This document shows positions 56,223 through 64,000 of a stretch of 64,000 nt of DNA, piece by piece. A program made the position numbers and the translations under genes. Numbering within the stretch: position 1 is the first letter of the stretch; the number at the start of each line of letters is the position of its first letter. Below the pieces are notes generated by a model, which did no database searches, was not told the DNA's origin, and saw only the letters and a list, made by a program, of their open reading frames with translations. Origin of the DNA: Sarcomyxa edulis (lineage: Eukaryota; Basidiomycota; Agaricomycetes; Agaricales; Mycenaceae); NCBI GenBank assembly GCA_009761415.1, contig QUOL01000009.1, positions 682,001 to 746,000 on the forward strand, read 5' to 3'.

Positions 56223-58920
56223 ATGGGTCGACCAGCGTGGGCTAACGAGAAACAGTGGCTCTGGCTCCAAGAGCAAGTCCCGAAGTATCTTGCTATCAAG
56301 GGTACTAAGCAAACTGGTATGTTCTGGCCTGCATATTTCGACGCATGGTCAGAACAGTGGCCTACGCCGTCACTCGATACAGTTGTTGGTACGTCGGAAG
56401 AAGCTGAGGAGGGTGAGGAGGGTACTGAGAAGGATGGCGGGGCTGTGAAAAAGAAGAAAAAGGCTACACCATTGACGGTGAAAGGGGTGAGCGAAATGCC
56501 AATACACAAGAACAAAATACTCACTGGGACAATGATATAGCGTTTGAAACAGTGGATCAACAATCATACTCGCGTCTCCTCTGGTGGAACGGGGCGGCCG
56601 AGGTTGCTGAACCTGTCTGGGAGAAAGAATGGGAAATGGCAGCCATATCAAGCCTACTCGCATCTCTACTACAAGTCGAAGAATCTTGGTGACATTATTG
56701 ATAGGGGGTATCGCGAGTATCTGAAGGTCATCGCAGAGTCGCCCGAAGAGAAGGTCGAGACCATGTTTGCATATCGAAATCGTCGGTTGAAGGAGATGCT
56801 GGAAAGCGAGACGGAAGAAGTAAAAGCGGAGGTTGAAAAGCTGAGAGCGATAGCACCCTCAGTGTTGCAAGCAGAGGCGTTGGATCGAATGCTGTCGGAA
56901 GGGCAGGATGGAGACGAAGACACAATTCGTTCTCTGCGGAGAAGGTCAGTGGATGAGAATTCGACGAGGGCATTTATTGGACTCACAATCATTCTCAGTA
57001 ATATCTTAGCCTTGAGTCGAACAGCCCTTGGAACCCTCGAAGAAATACACCGACAGACCGGTATGATTGGGAACATGATCCTGGCGGGCGAGGATCCTGA
57101 CAATCCTGGAACCATTGTCACCTTGCTGTAGGTTCTTTGTATCGAAATTGACTAGATCTAAGTAATGAGTTTGTTTAGTTTTCAGACCGGAAAAACGTCG
57201 AATGGCCAAAGATTCAAGGACGTGTACGCGCAGGATTGGGATGCGAATATCGAGAATCCCTTCCGAGCCTTCGCTCATCGTGTTTTGGGTAGGTCTTCTT
57301 GGTCTTAGGTATGATGATGATGAGAGCTGACACACAGCCGCGATAGTCGTGGAAGCCCGCGACCACGACAAACCGAAGGCGGCGAACGACTCAACCGGGA
57401 AGAAACAGACAGAACCGAACACCTCTACCTCTACTCTTCCAGCCGTCCTGCCATCGACCAGCGATGACTCGTCTCATTCTGCCACAACAAAGGATTCGAG
57501 CGCGAGCACCGAGCCTGCGAATGGCCGAGGAGATACTAATAAGGAGAACGAGCGGTCGAACGACAGGACTAGCACTGTGCAAAGAGGTCAACTGTCAGAT
57601 TACGAGAGAATACAGCAGGAGAACATACGCAAAAACCAGGAACTATTCCATTCATTGGGTCTTGGTGATGCGTTGGCAAACCTTTTTGGCGATACACCCA
57701 AAAGGAGCACACCGAGTAAAACGGACGATATGAACAGTGGGGAGGAGGAGGATGAGGCAGAGTGGCGCCCGGGTACTAGGCCTGCAAAAAGGAGTGCGGA
57801 CATATCCCTGAGAGTATCGACGAGGTCAATGAGTGCTTCGAGCAACAGGGGAGGCGAGGACGAGGAAGGGACCGGCAGTGAACAGAACCTTGGAGAAGTT
57901 GGTGCTGGAAATGATGGAATCTCAGGTGGGGGTGGTGGAGAGATTGAGATCTTGGACGAAGGTGGCACGGAAAAGACTGTGAACACGGGTGAAGAGGTCA
58001 ATGGTGAAGAGAGTGGAAAATCGAGTGAAGAGAGGGCCAGTGCCGAGAACGAGGGAAGTGGTGGCTCGAAGGTACAGGGTGATGATGGATCTCCCAATCC
58101 CGAGCCTGGCGCCATGAATATCGACCTGCCAGAAGGGACGTCAGACGAGCAGGGAGGGGGTACAAGAAACGTAGCTACGAAGGAGTCTGTCACGAAAGGG
58201 GGCTCACCTGATAATGACAGTACCAATGAGAACTCGGGCGCTGGGTCGCCTCACGAACAATCCCTTCCCGAAGAACAATCTCGCAACGAGCAGCAATCCC
58301 CCACGGAAACAGCCCTTACTCCTCCGACAACGTCGACTGTCCCGACAAGCATCCCGCCTTGGGCTAAAAGGGCGCAAGAATACTTCAAGACCGTCTTCAC
58401 TGGGGAAATTCAGAATATGGTCGGATTATGGAGCGAATTCGAAACCTTACTGGGTGTGTCTGATGGCAAACCTCGACTTCCCAACGACAGGCGACCCCCT
58501 GAGATTGCCCGCTGGATCCAACGACATCGAAGGTATGATAAACCGCCCGTTATCGAAAAACTCTCGGAGTACGGGGCAATCTGGCGTGTTTGGTGGAAGC
58601 TGCTGCAACCCGAATGGCGAATTTTGGAGACGGTAGAATGGCCCTTGTCACGAGATATGCCTCAGAACGAGACCTGGTCGCTGCTGAGCTGCGGTGGATG
58701 TAACGGTTTTTTTTTGGTGATGATGAGCCTTTCGTGGTGGGTAAACGCCGCTTCGACCGAAGAAGATAGGAAAGAGAGTTTGTCCGCTTGCGAGGAGGTC
58801 AGCTGGGTATTGGAAAGAATGGTGGAGTGCCTCAAAGAGAAGGGGTCGGGGGAGAAGGGAAAGAAACGTTTGGCTGTCGGAGACGCAGAAGGAGGGGGAA
58901 AACGAGGGGAAAAAAAGTAA
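56223..58920 (+). CDS. KDZ-2 cargo: 847-residue protein of unknown function
   Basis: Exons 56223-56486, 56541-57127, 57179-57288 and 57338-58920 join in phase. The N-terminus MGRPAWANEKQWLWLQEQVP followed by KQTGMFWPAYFDAWSEQWP and, after a basic AVKKKKKATPLTVKG, RLKQWINNHTR resembles a small helical DNA-binding-like module seen in many mushroom hypothetical proteins. Then come a helical part, GKTSNGQRFKDVYAQDW, a long acidic Gly/Ser/Glu-rich linker (about 330-640), and a Trp-rich C-terminal domain (WRVWWKLLQPEWR; CGGCNGFFLVMMSLSWW). Both ends recur in mushroom genomes as far as I recall, with no known function. Presence inside the element and an intact frame suggest an accessory protein of transposition or its regulation (inference). 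Confidence 0.75.
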
Positions 58921-59150
58921 GCTCACACTGTGGCACCTCCATCAATTGCCCATCTAACTTTTTCGCAGGGGGAAGCATTCTTAAGGCCGCATGCCGTACA
59001 CACTCCTTTTTTGTTCGGTCCTCGTCCAGTTATTGTCGAATCGGGGTGCGTATATTGATGTACTTGCGAGTCTCGATAATAAAGCGGTGTGATTTCGAGA
59101 GGACAAAGGGATTACCCAAATAAGGAAATAAAGAAACATGTGGTCTGGGG

Positions 59151-60235
59151 CACGTGCTTCCGCGACGCGTAACGCGACTATCTCCTCGAAGTGAAATGCA
59201 AGTAAAATGGCAAGTAAAAGCCACTTCCCAGAAGTGAAATCAAAGTGATACCCACAAGTAATATGCAAGTAAAATCCAGTGATTACCATTCTCCTAGTAA
59301 AACAAAAGTAGTACTCCAAGTATTACTATCTGTGAAAGCAAAGCTAAGTAATACTCACCAGTAATATGCAAGTAAAATCCAGTGATGGCCATTCTCCCAG
59401 TAAAACCAGAGTAAAACTCGGAGTATCACTATTTGTGAGAGGAAAGTTGAAGTGAAACCCACAAGTAATATTCAAGTAAAACCCAGTGATGATGATTTCC
59501 CCAGTAAAACAAAAGTAATACCCACCAGTAATATGCAAGTAAAATCCAGTGATGACCATTTTCCTAGTAAAACAAAAGTAATACTCACCAGTAATATTCA
59601 AGTAAAATCCAGTGATCACCATTCTCCTAGTAAAACAAAAGTAATACTCCAAGTATTACTATCTGTGAGAGCAAAGCTGAAGTAATACTCACCAGTAATA
59701 TTCAAGTAAAATCCAGTGATCACCATTCTCCTAGTAAAACAAAAGTAATACTCCAAGTATTACTATCTGTGAGAGCAAAGCTGAAGTAATACTCACCAGT
59801 AATATGCAAGTAAAATCCAGTGATGACCATTTTCCTAGTAAAACAAAAGTAATACCCACAAGTAATATGCAAGTAAAATCCAGTATATTATCATTCTCCC
59901 AGTAAAACCAAAGTAATACTTGAAGTATTACTCTGACCTGATCTACTGTCACCCTGCAAGTAAAAACAGAAGTAAAAAGCGAAGTAGTGCAGTGTGTATT
60001 GAACTGAAGTGAAAAGAAGAGTAATATCCAAGTAATACTAGCTCAGTGCAAGCCAAACCCCCCAGCCTAGCAAACCAGTAAAGTAGAACCACAAGTAAAA
60101 CTAGCAAGAAGTCGGACCACAAGTAAAACATGTAAGTACTACTTGAGTGTCAAGTAATACTACACTTGAAGTACAATTTTGTGGCCTTTTGAACACTTCA
60201 CCTTTACCACACTTGTGGGGAAAAGTAATACTATA
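59151..60235 (-). repeat. KDZ-2 right terminal inverted repeat (about 1,085 bases)
   Basis: Reverse complement of the left repeat, lacking one 167-base unit. The inner boundary is at the CACGTGC next to 59151; the left copy ends at the matching GCACGTG at 50413. Confidence 0.88.
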
Positions 60236-62291
60236 CTAGCTAGCACTAGTGGTCCGCCAGCGAGAATATGATACGGGTGAGTGTGCTCGGTTTCGACGCG
60301 TGATTTCGCGAATTTGTTTTTTTGAATAGCTCGGTCTATGTAGGTTGGTTGTGTCGTGATGTATTGGACTGGTACAAGTGGTATTCGGAACGCGCGGGTT
60401 CTAGAGATATTACGAGACGATGTAAGTACCGAGTGTTCGAGTCGGGAAAAACTTGCGGTGACAAAGACATCTGTAGGGCGTTCCCGTCGTTGTCAAGATC
60501 GAGGACACCGTGTCCGGCATTCGAACCACGGCCTTGTAAGTGATATTTTCTAGAGCCTGGTATCTTGCCACGAACTGTCTCACTTCTGATGTTAGGGCGT
60601 CTGCGGTTATTCCAGTGTATTGATGTCGGTTCCGTCCCTCGGATATGTTAGCGAATCGATACCATGATGTTCTGGCATAGAATAGTCGCTCGTATTCGAG
60701 TTATAGATCTTCGCACGAGATCGACGTTGCAAATTGAGTTCGTAAGTTAGTGTAACTCTGTCCCTTCCTTGTGCAATATAAAGTCGATGTTGGACGTGCA
60801 CTTCATTCTCTTCGGAGTTCCTGACTTTCTCTGTTCTAGTTTTGTCAAGAATGTACGACGCTCTTGACTCTATTCTACTCATAGGTGCTGAATATCTTGA
60901 CGTGACAGTGTCGGATACATCTAACCGTTTCCCCCTCTTTTCATGCGTCGCGTCTTCGTTCGAGCTCATCTCTCGATGCCCCGTTTCAGAGAACATCCCT
61001 CTTCTCTGGCTTGCTCTCAACTGCGTTCGTCCGCTAATATAGAACTAAGGGCATCGTTGTATTCGGGGCGCGGAGGTGTCGGTTCTGTCTGGCTTCTCCT
61101 TCAAGAGCCCCGGAACTCGTGTGGCACAGCAGTTCGCATCAGGGAGGGCATCCGTGTCTCTCTGTTTGACTGTGGAAAGAAGACGAAGGGGCGCATTTTG
61201 AGAGAATATCGCTTGGATAAACACTGGATTGTATATGCAGTGGACCAACGTAAGGGACTTGGAACCGTGTTCCTCGGTGTTCCCTATGAGTGGGCACAAG
61301 TCGGACGGTGGGATTCGATCCGAAGGCGTGTCCTTGCGTTTTCTGTCCCGTATTCCTTCCCGTCTCTCGACGTCGCACTCGCTAGATGTTCTGTGCGAGT
61401 CACGCACGAAGTGGTTGTTGTTGTTGACATGTCCGGGCCTGGTCACGCGGTGCGCGGCGGTCGTGGAGAAACTCCAACTCTTTCCGATACAAGCCAAACA
61501 TCTTCGGGCAATTCTTCTGGTGCGATGTCTGTCGATTTTTGTCGCGAGGCCTCGGTGATGTTCTTTGAAGATCGGGTCTGTACAATTTTGTCTTTGTTGT
61601 GCCTTCTCGTTCTTATGCGTATTTCGGAAAGTCTGATCGTCGTAGAAAGTTCGCGTCGCGCTGGGGTGGGAATACCAATCTCTGAGTGCAGAATCACAGG
61701 TGCCGAAGAAGAACGGGATGGTCGCGGTGTGCTTACGTCGGACCTGATACAAAAGGCGTCGTTTTGATTTGTTTGGAAATCCAATTCGTTGGTGTTGTAA
61801 CTTCTTGCGATTGCTTCGTACAACCACAGAAAACAGAGTTTGGAAGTTTCAAGAGGGGGAGGGGGCACGGGACTGGTAGATCGTTGCTTACATATCTGGT
61901 GCGCCTATTCTGGAACGACTTTTCTTGAATTTGGAAGCGGGCGGAATGCCTCAAGTATCGTGTGCGGTTCGATACCTCTATAACAAAGCGTCGACGTTTA
62001 GTGTTTTTTTAGATGCGCTGACACGGCGGAGCGGCCGAGGGGCGACTACTGCGTTGATGTATCCGGCGGAGTGTGCAAGAGTCCAATAAACCTGTTTATC
62101 TTCTACGTCGTACGGATTGACCGTGGCGCGTCACGCTCGTTAGTTCCTGTTCGAGTTGTCTATAAAACAGTGTATTGACTGACGCGGTGAGTGCTGACAG
62201 CGAGTATTGTACGGTATTGACCTTGTATTGACCTGCCGTCGTCCGCGTGGTGGCTGTGTAGCCATGCTTGGATGCAGTTTCCGTGCATAAC
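60236..62291. other. No gene recognised; several unassigned frames
   Basis: Frames overlap on both strands at about 60943-61767 (plus) and 61045-61868 (minus), and short exon-like pieces occur at 60320-60420 (plus; VLDWYKWYSERAGSRDI followed by a GTAAGT donor). I could not build a consistent gene or recognise a domain. There may be a lineage-specific multi-exon gene on the plus strand. Confidence 0.3.
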
Positions 62292-63333
62292 ATGGACGGT
62301 GACGTGGCTCAAACGGTCTCCTCGAACATTGTACACGGATCCATGGATCGAAGTGGACTTGGTTTGTTTCGACGGGCTGAACACTCTTATCTCGAGGGAC
62401 GGGACAGTGACGCCTTTGAATTCTATAGGCGGTCTATCAGGAGGATAGTGAAGCACGAGGACGTAACTTGCACGGTTCGTTTCCGCACGTCAGAAGATCA
62501 TCCTCGAGAGATCCTCGCTTTGGTTTGGAGGAATTTCATGGGTTTCTTTCGCGATGTTGAACTCGCGGACTTACAAGGTGTGTATATCGTAGACTTTTCT
62601 TTCTCGGAAGTTGATTGAACCGACTGGTTTGGGCTTTGGAAGACTCTCCGAAATGTTTTAAACTTCTGCGCCAGTTCCGCCCTTCTTCAGAGGACGAAAT
62701 CCCTGGATTCGAATCCGAACGTGCCGCTGTTCTTCTGAAGGCCATGCGCATCACCGCGGGTTTTACGCTTGGTTTATTGTTTTGGGATAAACGGGACCGT
62801 TCATCGGCGGCTAGGCAATACATCGATTCCTTAAAGATAGCTAGCACCCACGCACCCTTCGTAAAGTCTCTTGAAATCGACACTGTAACTCACCTCGAGC
62901 GCTGGATTGCGTTGGAAATACATGCGATCCGAGACAACTTGTCGTACCTGATACAAAACGACGCAATTAACGTGGAACTGGCGAACGGACCTGGGTTCGT
63001 ACGGCGAACTGTGATTGCCGTTATGAATACTAGGGTGGAAGGAATTGGTCGTGTGGAGCTTTGTGAAGAGGTTATGGTGGCCACAGACTCGTGCCGATGC
63101 TGTGGAAAGCGGGGAAGAGGCATGAAATGTTGCTCGGTCTGTAAAGTTGACATCTGTGGGTCTACTTGTATTCTTTTTCGTCGCAGCATCCCTGAAATAC
63201 AAGTCTAGACTGCGACACAGATTGCCAGAGACTACATTGGCCGTGAGTGTATTGTTAATTCCGTCCTCCGGTGTCTTGACTGTGTTTGATCGGAAGGACG
63301 CATAAACGCTCCTGTGGCGTCCATTCTGGATAA
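62292..63333 (+). CDS. TPR-like protein with C-terminal MYND zinc finger
   Basis: Exons 62292-62577, 62643-63155, 63209-63242 and 63297-63333 join in phase, about 289 residues. Residues 17-50 (LFRRAEHSYLEGRDSDAFEF and on) look like a tetratricopeptide-type helix pair. The C-terminus is a MYND finger split by two introns: CRCCGKRGRGMKCCSVCK, then IYCDTDCQRLHW, then PTHKRSC, giving the eight Cys/His ligands in canonical order. MYND fingers mediate protein-protein contacts. Mushrooms carry large families of such proteins, mostly uncharacterised. The start is the first ATG in frame; a longer N-terminus is possible. Confidence 0.75.
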
Positions 63334-64000
63334 GGAACTGAGTCAGTGGTCTTCGGAAGTTCTCTCGTAGTTTGACCCGATATTCCGATATATACTTTGC
63401 TATCGTGAGTTTTCCAATTGTTGCCTCTTTTTCCTCTGGGAACCCGTGTTTGGCGCCTTCTGGTTTAATTCCTTCCCACGGACTGACGTGCATCTAATGT
63501 GTCTGCAATTCACCAGATATTTGTGCCGAATGTATCGCATCTGGTCGACCTGTTGGACTTGCTCTACTTCGTCCTTCGCACTCGGTATCTGGGAGATGTT
63601 TGATGCAGGCGTGTCATCCCTGTCTAAATAGTGGCTGGATGAAATGCATTTCTTTTCAGTTGCGTCTTAACTGTCAAATAAGCTTCTTTATTTCTACGCA
63701 AGGTGCCTAAAGTTTTCGTATCGTGTCATCGAAGTGTGCTATTGGTGAATATAGTTCTTGGAAGTCGTTCCTCTCTACCTAGTCTATTTGATGGTTGATA
63801 TTTGAAGAGTTGGTCGGGGTATAATAGCAGTGTATCAGAAGTCTTCTGATGTGGAGCTGTTCGACAGTTAATCCTCGGTTTACGGAACGCAAATTTTAGT
63901 GCTTACAAGGGATGTTTGACAGTATCGCAGACAGTCGATGTGCCTACGTCTCTGTGTGTTCGAACGTGGGCCATGCGGTATTCTGACACGCGCTTCTCGA
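63334..64000. other. No gene recognised
   Basis: A minus-strand frame that begins at about 63493 is mostly the shadow of the MYND gene. The plus-strand frame at 63446-63631 shows no domain. The window ends in this region. Confidence 0.35.

Larger units (their letters stand above)
49162..60235. mobile_element. KDZ-2: compact KDZ transposon, 11.1 kb
   Basis: The ends are TATAGTATTACTTTTCCCC and its reverse complement. Outside them lie CCAGCTAA (49154-49161) and CTAGCTAG (60236-60243), six of eight bases alike: a plausible but imperfect 8-base duplication. The terminal inverted repeats are about 1.25 kb (left) and 1.09 kb (right). Inside are a CxC2-type KDZ transposase and a viroplasmin-domain membrane protein (both minus) and an 847-residue cargo protein (plus). 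Terminal sequences, cargo and transposase subtype all differ from KDZ-1, so the two are separate families. Confidence 0.85.

Noticed and set aside
19876..60235. A TET/JBP-type dioxygenase, known to accompany some KDZ elements in basidiomycetes
   Set aside because: I looked for the HxD...H...R pattern in the cargo proteins of both elements and did not find a credible match.
60500..60545. A GGTTCGAATGCC-like block on the minus strand, resembling a tRNA T-arm
   Set aside because: No acceptor or anticodon stem could be paired around it, so no tRNA is called.

Overview
The window is nuclear DNA of a mushroom-forming basidiomycete (Agaricomycetes type). The evidence is densely spliced genes with introns of about 45-75 bases, basidiomycete-style orthologues (an Sfp1-type zinc-finger factor, a proteasome beta subunit, SKP1, an mpaB-type oxygenase), and two Kyakuja-Dileera-Zisupton (KDZ) transposons of the kind expanded in mushrooms. 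No functional RNA gene was recognised.

Layout. 1-1000: array of degenerate short palindromes. 3042-6111 (+): Sfp1-like C2H2 regulator. 6112-9855: 3' region and gene-poor DNA. 9856-11443 (-): mpaB/rubber-oxygenase-family protein. 11548-12110 (-): unrecognised coding-like stretch. 12742-13851 (+): proteasome subunit beta type 7 (yeast Pre4). 14541-16875: AT-rich repeat, a perfect hairpin, no clear gene. 16876-18811 (+): unrecognised spliced gene that stops where a reversed Tnp2-type (CACTA-like) transposase fragment begins.

19876-40721 is a complete 20.8 kb KDZ element (here KDZ-1). It has 1,677-base terminal inverted repeats that look identical wherever compared, and a 7-base target duplication. 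It sits inside exon 2 of the Tnp2-type gene, whose 5' end is on the far side at 40722-40828, so the insertions are nested. KDZ-1 carries its transposase (35411-38855), two large unrecognised cargo genes (23143-27826 minus; 31989-34944 plus), and a 4 kb divergent intergenic region with repeated triple-hairpin modules.

40829-49161 is host-like DNA: a hypothetical gene (minus), SKP1 (42904-43694), two or three hypothetical genes, and a repeat-bearing zinc-finger gene (46226-48222 minus).

49162-60235 is a second, compact 11.1 kb KDZ element (KDZ-2) of a different subfamily. Its 1.1-1.25 kb terminal inverted repeats are built from TTACTT-rich iterons. It carries a CxC2-type KDZ transposase (50502-54444 minus), a membrane protein with a viroplasmin-like domain (55130-56017 minus) and an 847-residue cargo protein (56223-58920 plus). 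The right end holds a TPR-like/MYND zinc-finger gene (62292-63333).

In both elements the transposase lies next to a terminal repeat and the cargo genes fill the interior. The most unusual signal is a set of hairpins in KDZ-1 with constant loops and variable but perfectly matched stems.
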